10,126 nt of DNA from an uncultured Oscillospiraceae bacterium (GTDB lineage Bacteria; Bacillota_A; Clostridia; Oscillospirales; Oscillospiraceae), in NCBI GenBank assembly GCA_934589325.1, contig CAKTNU010000043.1, positions 1 to 10,126 on the forward strand, read 5' to 3'. Below are positions 1 through 6,289 of the stretch, in pieces (within the stretch, counting starts at the first letter, position 1; each line of letters begins with the position of its first letter). The notes under the pieces are model-generated. The model was not told the DNA's origin and ran no database searches. It was given only the letters and a program-made list of their open reading frames with translations. A program made the position numbers and the translations under genes.

Positions 1-59
1 TCGAACCCCTGACCTTCTGGTCCGTAGCCAGACGCTCTATCCAGCTGAGCTAACGGCGC
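1..59 (-). tRNA. tRNA-Arg (anticodon ACG), 3' part outside the window
   Basis: Reading the minus strand from 59 downward gives a 7-nt acceptor strand GCGCCGT, a D arm with GCTC/GAGC stem, an anticodon arm TCTGG-CTACGGA-CCAGA, a 5-nt variable loop and the start of the T arm with TTCGA. The anticodon ACG lies at 23-25, which reads CGN arginine codons after A34 is deaminated to inosine. The 3' half of the T arm and the acceptor lie beyond the left edge, so acceptor pairing and an encoded CCA cannot be checked. Confidence 0.96.
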
Positions 60-80
60 ATGTCTCTCGACAGCTTGGTA

Positions 81-109
81 ATAATAGCACAGCCGGGCCA
101 AAATTGCAA
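81..109 (-). promoter_or_regulatory. Promoter of the tRNA-Arg gene
   Basis: On the minus strand a -35 box TTGCAA (104-109) is followed by a 17-bp spacer and a -10 box TATTAT (81-86). The -10 is preceded by TGC, an extended -10. Transcription would start near 74, about 15 nt before the mature tRNA 5' end, as expected for a stable RNA promoter. Confidence 0.75.
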
Positions 110-163
110 GGGGTTTTTGAAAAAAATTTCGCTTTTTTTATTTTTCTCCGATTTATCCGCGAT

Positions 164-331
164 TTACCAGCCCATATAGCCGGATATCGTGTCGGCGACA
201 TCGCTCATTGTGCGCAGCGCCTTTCCGAGCGTATTTTTTGACGCGCACTTCTTGGGTCTGGTCAGCATACCGACGGCATCGCCGACAACAAGACCGATAC
301 CCATGCCTATGAGAAAATTCTTTTTATTCAT
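164..331 (-). CDS. Small 55-aa membrane-associated protein, YtxH-like in style
   Basis: This short gene encodes 55 residues, starting MNKKNFLIGMGIGLVVGDAV and ending GYMGW. After a lysine-rich start there is a glycine-rich hydrophobic segment (about residues 6-23), then a basic patch (RPKK, 25-28) and a short amphipathic tail containing TMSDIADTI. This layout resembles the very small YtxH-like proteins common in Clostridia, whose role is unknown. The start at 331 is favoured by GGAGG seven bases upstream; the ATG at 337 almost touches the ribosome binding site and is rejected. The gene is divergent from ymdB. I see no clear -35/-10 pair for it, only AT-rich candidates in 360-380, and no GC-rich terminator after it, so transcripts might run into the tRNA gene. 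It is confident as a gene, tentative in family. Confidence 0.72.
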   Translation of the reverse strand: MNKKNFLIGMGIGLVVGDAVGMLTRPKKCASKNTLGKALRTMSDVADTISGYMGW

Positions 332-382
332 GCTCATTCCTCCAAAATTTTTATTGCGTTAATATTATGCGCATATTTAGCG

Positions 383-412
383 TTGCTACATCCATGCAAT
401 TTGTGGTATTAT
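383..412 (+). promoter_or_regulatory. Promoter of the ymdB operon
   Basis: A -35 box TTGCTA (383-388), an 18-bp spacer and a -10 box TATTAT (407-412) preceded by TGG, an extended -10, lie just before ymdB. The transcript would start near 419, giving a leader of about 33 nt that holds the ribosome binding site GGAGGG (439-444). Confidence 0.65.
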
Positions 413-451
413 ATATTAAAGTACAAACAAAAATTTTCGGAGGGCAGCGCC

Positions 452-1225
452 ATGAGCGTAAAAATATTGGCCGTGGGTGACGTATGCGGCGAACCGGGGC
501 TCGATTGGCTGGAAAAGAACCTGCGCAGTTACCGAAAAGCAAACGGCATCGACTTTGTCGTCGCAAACGGTGAGAACGCAAACGTCGTGGGCGTGACACC
601 GCGGCAGGCCGACGCTATATTCCGCGCCGGTGCGGACGTGATAACTCTTGGCAACCATACATGGACGCGCACCGAGCTGCGCCCGTATCTTGAAGAGCGC
701 AGCCGCATCCTGCGTCCGGCAAACTTTGCCCCGCAGTGCCCGGGACGCGGCATAGGCGTGTTCAAGACCCCGTTCGGCGACGTGTGCGTGCTGAATCTGA
801 TCGGCCGCTTCACGCTGGACAGCAATACCGACAATCCCTTCGTTATCGCTGACGGCTACATGGAGGAAATAAAGGAAAAGATAATACTTGTCGACTTCCA
901 CGCCGAAGGGACAAGCGAGAAGCGCGCCATGGGCTTCATGCTTGACGGCCGGGCAAGCGCCGTATGGGGCACGCACACCCATGTGCAGACCTCGGACGCA
1001 TGCGTGCTGCCCAAGGGCACCGGCTATATCACCGACCTCGGCATGACAGGAGCCGCGAACTCCGTCCTCGGCATCGACCCGGAGCAAAGCATAGGCAAAT
1101 TTTTCGGCGATCCGCCGCGCCGCTATGAGTCGGCAAAGGGTCCTGCCAAGCTGGAGGGCTGCATATTTGAGATCGACCCCGAGACGGGGCGTTGCCTGCG
1201 GGCGGAAAGCGTCAGACTGACATGA
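452..1225 (+). CDS. ymdB: YmdB-family metallophosphoesterase (cyclic nucleotide phosphodiesterase)
   Basis: This 257-aa protein belongs to the YmdB (TIGR00282) branch of calcineurin-like phosphoesterases. The Bacillus subtilis member hydrolyses 2',3'-cyclic nucleotides and influences the choice between biofilm and motility. The di-metal ligands are all visible: D10 in the N-terminal GD, E41 and N42 in NGEN, N68 and H69 in GNH, H150 in VDFHAE, and H175 and H177 in GTHTH. The length matches the family (about 260 aa). The start at 452 is chosen because GGAGGG lies seven bases upstream; upstream in-frame codons lack a binding site and fall across the promoter. It is the first gene of a three-gene operon: its TGA overlaps the next ATG as ATGA, so translation is probably coupled. 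In B. subtilis ymdB follows the RNase Y gene; here its partner is a DNA-repair-type nuclease pair. Confidence 0.93.
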   Translation: MSVKILAVGDVCGEPGLDWLEKNLRSYRKANGIDFVVANGENANVVGVTPRQADAIFRAGADVITLGNHTWTRTELRPYLEERSRILRPANFAPQCPGRGIGVFKTPFGDVCVLNLIGRFTLDSNTDNPFVIADGYMEEIKEKIILVDFHAEGTSEKRAMGFMLDGRASAVWGTHTHVQTSDACVLPKGTGYITDLGMTGAANSVLGIDPEQSIGKFFGDPPRRYESAKGPAKLEGCIFEIDPETGRCLRAESVRLT

Positions 1226-2319
1226 AAAATATAAAGATACTTCACACCGCCGACCTGCACCTTGATTCCGCATTTGAGGCTCTGCCGGCCGGCAAAGCGG
1301 CCATCCGCCGCTCCGAGCAGCGGGAGCTCCTCGGGCGTATTGCGGAGCTTGCGCGGAGCGAGCGGGTCGACCTCGTCCTTCTGCCGGGCGATATATTCGA
1401 CGGCGGCGGTACGTATTTTGAGACCGGCACGGAGCTTGTCCGCTGCCTGCGGGACATTCCCGTCCCTGTGTTCATTGCCCCCGGCAATCACGACCCATAT
1501 GATGCGCACTCGCCGTATGCGAAGCTCGACCTGCCCGGAAACGTCCGGCTGTTCACCGGCCGCGACATTGAATGTGCCGAGCTGCCGGAGCTTGGCGTCT
1601 GCGTCTACGGTGCAGCCTTCATCGGCGCATCCGACGGCCCCGATATCTCGCATTTTCACTCCGACCGTGATGAGGGCGTGTGGAACATTCTATGTGCCCA
1701 CGCCGAGGTCGGCTTCGACCCGGTCAACGAGCAGGCACTCGCAGACAGCGGACTGGACTATGCCGCGCTCGGCCATATACATAAGCCGAGCGGACTGCGC
1801 CGTTCGGGAAGCACATGGTACTCATGGCCGGGCTGTCCAGAGGGCCGCGGCTTTGACGAGACCGGCGAGCGGACCGTGAGCATCGTCGAGCTGTCGGACT
1901 CTGGCTGCACTCTGCGCCCGGTGTGCATTGCCTCACGCCGTTATGAGCTGCTGCCCGTCGACGTGACCGGCTGCGACCCGCTGCTTGCCGTGCATACCGT
2001 CCTGCCTGAGGATACTGCCCGTGACGTTTACCGCATCGTACTCACCGGCGAGGTCGACACTCCGCCGGACATGAGCCGCCTCAAGCGCAATCTGGACGAC
2101 TGCTTTTTCGCCCTCCAGCTTCGCGACGAGACGCGTCTGCGCCGGGATGTATGGGAGCGTGCAGAGGAGGACAGCCTTCGCGGAATATTCCTGCGCCGCC
2201 TGCGCGAAAGATATGATGCCGCTCACGGCGACGAGCGTGAGCTCGTGGAGCAGGCCGCCCGCTGGGGACTTGCGGCGCTCGACAATATGGAGGAGGTGGT
2301 GCGGCATGAAGATCAATAA
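1222..2319 (+). CDS. YhaO/SbcD-like metallophosphoesterase (DNA repair exonuclease family)
   Basis: This 365-aa protein is a Mre11/SbcD-type nuclease of COG0420, closest in layout to B. subtilis YhaO. The phosphoesterase motifs are present in order: D11 and H13 in TADLH, D57 in PGDIFD, N89 and H90 in GNHD, H160 in CAHAEV, and H185 and H187 in GHIHKP. The family signature WPGCPEGRGFDETG follows at 202-215. The C-terminal 120 residues are charged and probably form the capping and ATPase-binding part. The start at 1222 shares ATGA with the end of ymdB; there is only a weak GGCGGAAAG upstream, so coupled translation is likely. The alternative TTG at 1192 lies inside ymdB. The last 14 bases overlap the ATPase gene that follows, the standard order for nuclease and ATPase subunits of an SbcCD-like complex acting on DNA ends. 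The DNA substrate is inferred from the family. Confidence 0.88.
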   Translation: MKNIKILHTADLHLDSAFEALPAGKAAIRRSEQRELLGRIAELARSERVDLVLLPGDIFDGGGTYFETGTELVRCLRDIPVPVFIAPGNHDPYDAHSPYAKLDLPGNVRLFTGRDIECAELPELGVCVYGAAFIGASDGPDISHFHSDRDEGVWNILCAHAEVGFDPVNEQALADSGLDYAALGHIHKPSGLRRSGSTWYSWPGCPEGRGFDETGERTVSIVELSDSGCTLRPVCIASRRYELLPVDVTGCDPLLAVHTVLPEDTARDVYRIVLTGEVDTPPDMSRLKRNLDDCFFALQLRDETRLRRDVWERAEEDSLRGIFLRRLRERYDAAHGDERELVEQAARWGLAALDNMEEVVRHEDQ

Positions 2320-4213
2320 AATGACCGCATCCTTCGGCAAACTCGAAAACGAGAGCATTGAATTTCACGACGGACTGAATGTTGTCTGTGCTCCGAACGA
2401 GAGCGGCAAATCGACGTGGTGCGCATTCATCAAATCTATGCTATATGGCGTTGACAGCGCCGAGCGCGCCAGAACCGGCTACCTGCCGGACAAAATGCGC
2501 TACGCCCCGTGGTCCGGCGCGCCGATGGAGGGAGTGATGGAGCTTACCGCCGATAAGTGCGACATCACGATAACCCGCCGAACGAAGGCGAAGAACGCGC
2601 CTATGCGCGATTTCTCCGCCGTGTATACCGGCAGCAGCATACCGGTGGAAAAGCTGACCGGTGCAAACTGCGGCGAGATGCTGACCGGCGTCTCAAAGGA
2701 CGTCTTCTGCCGCAGTGCCTTTGTTGCACAGGGCTCGGTCGCGGTGACCGGCAGCAAGGAGCTTGAAAAACGTATAAATTCGATAGTATCCTCCGGAGAC
2801 GAGCACAGCTCGTACACCGAAGCCGACGAGCGGCTTCAGGCCTGGAAGCGCAAGCGGAAATACAACCGCCGCGGTGCACTGCCGGAGCTTGAAGCACGTA
2901 TGGAAGACGACCGGATGAAGCTGGAACAGCTTCAGGACTCGGTCGACGAGGAGGAACGTCTGGAGACCCAGCTTGCAGAGGCCCGAAAGCGCTGCACGGA
3001 GCTGGAGACCGAGGTAAACGAAAGCCGACGCCGGCAGCGAAAAGAGTCGCTCGAGCGGCTCAACCGCAGCCGCGCCGAGCTCAAGCAGCGCAGCGACGAG
3101 CACGACGCGGCGCTGACGGAGCTGTCCGCACGGCGGGAGAAGCTGCACGGCAGCAGCTTCGGCCTTGAATCGCCGGATGAGCTGGACAGCCGCGTGGAGA
3201 GCGACATTTCGAGGATGGCCGCGCTGAAAACGGCGTCCGAGAAGAAAGCATCTCCGCTGCTGGCACTGCTGTTCTTCATACTTGCTGCTGTCGGCGCGGC
3301 GCTGTACGTCGCGCACGGCAGCGTAGTGTTCATAGCCGCGGCAATAGTCATGCTGGCGGCGGCAATGGTGTTTATCTTCCGCTGGACTAAGGCGCGGCAG
3401 GCCGCGGTGAAGGCCGGTGAGGAACGGCGGCAGCTATTGAAAAGCTATCGCGCATCGTCACCGGACGATATACGCGCCGCCGTCGAAAAGCACCGTGAGC
3501 TCTGGAGCGCGGCAGAGGCCGCCGAGAGCGAGGAGCGCCGGACGCGCAGCGCGTATGAATCGGCCAAGGAACGGCAGGCCATGCTTGAGGAGTCGACGAT
3601 ATCCGAGCTGGACTTTGTCGGCGGCAGCTCCGAGGCCGCCCGTCTCGGCCGCGAACTGAATGATAAACGCGCCCAGACCGAGCGGCTCGCCTCGCAGCTA
3701 GCATCGATCCGCGGCCGTCTCGCCGCAATGGGCGATCCTCTGATCCTGAAAAGCGAACTCAGCAGCATGGCCGACGAGCGTGATGCTCTGAAGGCCGAGT
3801 GTGCCGCGCTCGATCTCGCGATAGATACTCTCAAGGCTGCCGACACCGAGATGCAGCTTCGCTTCTCGCCGGAGCTGAGCCGTCTTGCATCCGAGTACAT
3901 GGCGGAGATGACCGGCGGACGCTGGAACGGCGTAATGCTCAACCGCGACTTTACAGCCGCCGCCAAAAGCGATGACGGCGCCGCAGCGCACGAGGCGGAG
4001 TATTTAAGCTCCGGTACACTAGATCTGATGTATCTCGCCGTGCGGCTCGCGGTATGTGAGCTTGCGCTGCCGGAGGGCGAGTCCTGCCCCCTCGTCATTG
4101 ACGATGCGCTCGTCAATATGGATCCTGAACGCACTGCCGAGGCTCTGCAACTCCTGCGCAAAATAGCCCTCAAGCGTCAGGTCATACTCTTCACCTGCCG
4201 CAGCGTGGAATAA
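2306..4213 (+). CDS. YhaN/SbcC-like AAA ATPase with a central membrane hairpin
   Basis: This 635-aa Rad50/SbcC-type ATPase has split nucleotide-binding halves at its ends. The N-terminal half has Walker A APNESGKST (29-37) and Q-loop Q142 in FVAQG. The C-terminal half has a degenerate signature LSSGT (567-571), Walker B with LVIDDA (596-601) and D-loop NMD (604-606). Between them are charged coiled-coil segments (about 195-315 and 362-515) flanking two hydrophobic helices, about 316-335 and 339-358. These sit where Rad50 carries its zinc hook, and no CxxC hook is present. This resembles B. subtilis YhaN, but the protein is much shorter than SbcC (about 1,000 aa). The H-loop position reads ILFTCRS, arginine instead of histidine. 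The start at 2306 has AGGAGG nine bases upstream and overlaps the nuclease gene by 14 bases. It probably powers the YhaO-like nuclease at the membrane; that is inference. Confidence 0.88.
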   Translation: MKINKMTASFGKLENESIEFHDGLNVVCAPNESGKSTWCAFIKSMLYGVDSAERARTGYLPDKMRYAPWSGAPMEGVMELTADKCDITITRRTKAKNAPMRDFSAVYTGSSIPVEKLTGANCGEMLTGVSKDVFCRSAFVAQGSVAVTGSKELEKRINSIVSSGDEHSSYTEADERLQAWKRKRKYNRRGALPELEARMEDDRMKLEQLQDSVDEEERLETQLAEARKRCTELETEVNESRRRQRKESLERLNRSRAELKQRSDEHDAALTELSARREKLHGSSFGLESPDELDSRVESDISRMAALKTASEKKASPLLALLFFILAAVGAALYVAHGSVVFIAAAIVMLAAAMVFIFRWTKARQAAVKAGEERRQLLKSYRASSPDDIRAAVEKHRELWSAAEAAESEERRTRSAYESAKERQAMLEESTISELDFVGGSSEAARLGRELNDKRAQTERLASQLASIRGRLAAMGDPLILKSELSSMADERDALKAECAALDLAIDTLKAADTEMQLRFSPELSRLASEYMAEMTGGRWNGVMLNRDFTAAAKSDDGAAAHEAEYLSSGTLDLMYLAVRLAVCELALPEGESCPLVIDDALVNMDPERTAEALQLLRKIALKRQVILFTCRSVE

Positions 4214-4243
4214 CTCCCCCGCTGATGTATGCAGAGTTTTCTT

Positions 4244-4293
4244 GCATAAAAAGCATCACCTACCGGTTTCCCGGTAGGTGATGCTTTTTATGC
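4244..4293. terminator. Bidirectional terminator, perfect 23-bp hairpin
   Basis: The arms 4244-4266 and 4271-4293 are perfect reverse complements around the four-base loop TTTC. The GC-rich core CACCTACCGG is flanked by AAAAA on the left and TTTTT on the right, so each strand reads stem then U-run. It lies 30 bases after the ATPase stop codon and two bases beyond the stop codon of the opposing gene, so it can end both converging transcripts. Confidence 0.9.
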
Positions 4294-4295
4294 CT

Positions 4296-6113
4296 TTATT
4301 CCGCTGCTGTCCGCGCTGCTTTTTCATAGCACAGCGCGGTCTGAACGGCGGCAAATATTATCACGAACAGCGCCGTGTACAGCAGTCCTCTTCCGAGGCT
4401 CAGGCTGATGATCTCCGCCAGCAGTGCACATCCGCCGCATACGGCAGCAGCGCCCCACAGGGGGTACTTCAGCTTCAGCTTCTCAAACACCTGCAGCAGA
4501 GACGCCGCGCCTGCAGCCGCCGACGCGATAAGCAGCAGGTTCATGATCACCCTCAGCACGAAACGTGCAATATATCCCGCGTGCATCGAACGCGCCGCGG
4601 AATGTGCCGCGTCAAAGAGATCCGCACCGTCGACCACCTTGGCGGAGATGTCGTCATACGCCAGCAGCGCCTGACGTGCAGACTTATAGTCGCTCTGCAG
4701 CTGCTCATACTCGCCGACCGAGGTCTGCATGCCGCTTATCTTGTCAAACGCAGCAAGCAATTCGTCCTTCTCATCGCGGAGCTTTTTCTCCGTCTCGCTG
4801 AGTTGAGCGCGCATACCGCCAAGCTGAGCCATCGCCGCATCAAGCTGCGCCTCGCCCTGTTCGAGCTGTTCCTTCACCGCGTCCAGCTGCTCGCGCCCTG
4901 CGTCTATCTGCGCCTTGGCCTCAAGAATGGCAGGTTCGTTTTTCTCAAGCTCGGCCTGCCCCTGCTCAAGCTGCTCCTTCACCGCGGGCAGCATTTTCTC
5001 TGTCTCCGCCAGCTTTATCTCGCCCTCGTCAAGCTGCTGCTTCAGCGCCTCAAGCTGTGCCTCGCCCTCGTCGAGCTGCTTTTCTGCGGCGTCAAGCTGC
5101 GCAGGCGCCTCCGCTATCAATTTTTTTGTATCCTCAAGCTGCTGCTTACCCTCGGCATACTGCTGCTCGGCGGCATCAAGCTCGGCCTGTGCCGCGTTCA
5201 GCTGTTCGCCGGCGGCATCAAGCTCATCGCGCTTGGCTTCCCAGTCGCTGCGGATATCCGCAAAGCTCTTGCCGAACATGGCCTGTATCGTCTTGTCAGC
5301 AATAGCATATATCAGCTCGCCGCCGGGCATATCCTCCTTGAGCTTGTCAATGACGGCCTGCGCCTGTTTATACACGGCATCTGCCGCGTTGTATGCCGCA
5401 AGCGATGTCTCATACTTACGCTGGGCATCTTTCAGCTGCTTTTCCGCATCATCAAGCTGTGCTCTCGCCTCGGCAAGCTGGGCCTCATACTGCGGCAGCG
5501 CGGCCTCGGCCTCGGCAAGCTGGGCACGGCGGCTCTCAAGCTCGGCGCGTCCCTCGGCTATCTTCTGCATCCCGGCGTCGTATTGTGCGCGTCCCTCGGC
5601 TATTGCGGTCTTCCCGACCTCCAGCCGAGCGACGCCGTCGTTATACTCCTGCCAGCCGGCGTCAAGCTGTGCTTTGGCCGCAAGGTACTTTTCATAACCG
5701 ACGTTGAACTCGGCCTCCATCTCATCGAACTGCTCGCGGGCGGCATTATACTGCGCCCAGCCTTCCTCAAGCGTACTCGCCGCGTCGCCGAGTCCGTCGG
5801 CCATCTGGAGTCCGGCGTTGGTCGCGGTGTACTCGGTCAGTTCCTCCTTGTGGCGATTCGCGTCCTCGTCATACTGCGCCTTCTCCGATTTAAGCTCCTC
5901 TGCTGTCTTTTCATACGCATCCCTGCCGCCGTTGAGCTGTGCATCCAGCGCCTCGGCCTCGGTGATCTTGTCGCTGAGCTTTTTATAATCGCTGCGCTCT
6001 GCGGAGAAGTCCTGACCCGCCTTCACCGCGCCCACACCGCCGCTGACGAGCGACAGCAGGCACATTACGGCCAGTGCCACAGCGATGACTCTGCTCAATG
6101 CCGGATGTCTCAA
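4296..6113 (-). CDS. Large heptad-repeat membrane protein of unknown function
   Basis: This 605-aa protein is not assigned to a family. It has an N-terminal hydrophobic helix (about 9-30), a long hydrophilic region (31-515), and three C-terminal helices (about 516-540, 551-572, 575-596). With four helices both ends should be cytoplasmic and the middle outside. The middle has two blocks of exact 7-residue periodicity, 120-259 and 297-457, with units like AQLDAGE and QLDEGEA, separated by a segment starting DMPGG that could be a hinge. Such units occur in extracellular parts of YhgE/Pip-type and some FtsX-like permease proteins of Bacillota, and the helix layout recalls YhgE, but no further family motif was recognised. 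The start is TTG at 6113, with GGAGGA seven bases upstream. It is a monocistronic gene with a strong promoter, divergent from the dihydrouridine synthase. It may be an envelope scaffold or spacer; that is only a guess. Confidence 0.85.
   Translation of the reverse strand: MRHPALSRVIAVALAVMCLLSLVSGGVGAVKAGQDFSAERSDYKKLSDKITEAEALDAQLNGGRDAYEKTAEELKSEKAQYDEDANRHKEELTEYTATNAGLQMADGLGDAASTLEEGWAQYNAAREQFDEMEAEFNVGYEKYLAAKAQLDAGWQEYNDGVARLEVGKTAIAEGRAQYDAGMQKIAEGRAELESRRAQLAEAEAALPQYEAQLAEARAQLDDAEKQLKDAQRKYETSLAAYNAADAVYKQAQAVIDKLKEDMPGGELIYAIADKTIQAMFGKSFADIRSDWEAKRDELDAAGEQLNAAQAELDAAEQQYAEGKQQLEDTKKLIAEAPAQLDAAEKQLDEGEAQLEALKQQLDEGEIKLAETEKMLPAVKEQLEQGQAELEKNEPAILEAKAQIDAGREQLDAVKEQLEQGEAQLDAAMAQLGGMRAQLSETEKKLRDEKDELLAAFDKISGMQTSVGEYEQLQSDYKSARQALLAYDDISAKVVDGADLFDAAHSAARSMHAGYIARFVLRVIMNLLLIASAAAGAASLLQVFEKLKLKYPLWGAAAVCGGCALLAEIISLSLGRGLLYTALFVIIFAAVQTALCYEKAARTAAE
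4743..5225 (-). repeat. 23 consecutive heptads (21-bp coding periodicity), block 2
   Basis: Residues 297-457 of the membrane protein divide into 23 units of seven residues with no register break, for example QLDAAEK, QLDEGEA, QLEALKQ, QLEQGEA. The second position of nearly every unit is leucine, or another hydrophobic residue in a few, usually after Q or E. At DNA level this shows as a degenerate 21-bp tandem pattern rich in the plus-strand word CAAGCTG. Confidence 0.85.
5337..5756 (-). repeat. 20 consecutive heptads, block 1
   Basis: Residues 120-259 form 20 units of seven, such as AQYNAAR, EQFDEME, AQLDAGW, AQYDAGM and AQLAEAR. The third position is always hydrophobic or aromatic (L, Y, F or I). 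Tyrosine is frequent here and rare in block 2, so the two blocks are related in style but not recent copies. Confidence 0.8.
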
Positions 6114-6120
6114 GTTTCAT

Positions 6121-6126
6121 TCCTCC
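6121..6126 (-). promoter_or_regulatory. Ribosome binding site that decides the TTG start
   Basis: GGAGGA on the minus strand is followed directly by an ATG (6118-6120) that is out of frame with the long gene, and seven bases later by TTG (6111-6113) in frame. Only the TTG has normal spacing. The small gene at 164-331 has the same GGAGGAATGA arrangement with its true start a few bases further on. Confidence 0.7.
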
Positions 6127-6141
6127 ATCGGTCTCTGATTT

Positions 6142-6169
6142 TTGATAATAGGATATTATACATTATAAT
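6142..6169 (+). promoter_or_regulatory. Candidate promoter of the dihydrouridine synthase gene
   Basis: On the plus strand, -35 TTGATA (6142-6147), a 16-bp spacer and a perfect -10 TATAAT (6164-6169). The start would be near 6176, giving a leader of roughly 115 nt. A weaker alternative nearer the gene is TTCCAA (6204-6209), 17 bp, TATATT (6227-6232). The region is AT-rich, so chance matches are possible. Confidence 0.5.
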
Positions 6170-6183
6170 TATTAACATTCCAA
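6155..6183 (-). promoter_or_regulatory. Promoter of the heptad-repeat membrane protein gene
   Basis: On the minus strand, -35 TTGGAA (6178-6183), a 17-bp spacer and a perfect -10 TATAAT (6155-6160). Transcription would begin near 6148, giving a leader of about 35 nt. It interleaves with a plus-strand promoter in the same stretch. Confidence 0.75.
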
Positions 6184-6289
6184 GTCCAGCAGAAAAATTT
6201 TTCTTCCAATCCGGCACGAAATACGATATATTTTATCCGTCGATCAAAGTTACCGATACAAGCCACAAATTTACATAGGGTGGGAAACC

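Noticed and set aside
110..145. A-run and T-run inverted repeat between the small gene and the tRNA, considered as a terminator
   Set aside because: The stem would be made almost only of A-U pairs with no GC core, too weak to call.
416..1273. A 285-codon minus-strand frame opposite ymdB
   Set aside because: ymdB has all its metal ligands and a good start. The opposite frame has no family motifs and is explained by codon bias in GC-rich DNA.
4915..5697. A 260-codon serine/alanine-rich plus-strand frame
   Set aside because: It is another shadow of the same heptad codons, of low complexity and without a start signal.
4743..5756. The 21-bp periodicity considered as a non-coding tandem repeat or CRISPR-like array
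   Set aside because: The units are degenerate, exactly three-codon-phased with the reading frame and without spacers; the signal is protein heptads.
4278..6278. A 666-codon plus-strand open frame, longer than the sense gene it overlaps
   Set aside because: It is the mirror of the heptad-repeat codons on the minus strand: the regular GAG/CAG/GCN pattern removes stop codons and gives a leucine-rich pseudo-protein. It has no binding site and would cross the terminator and both promoters.
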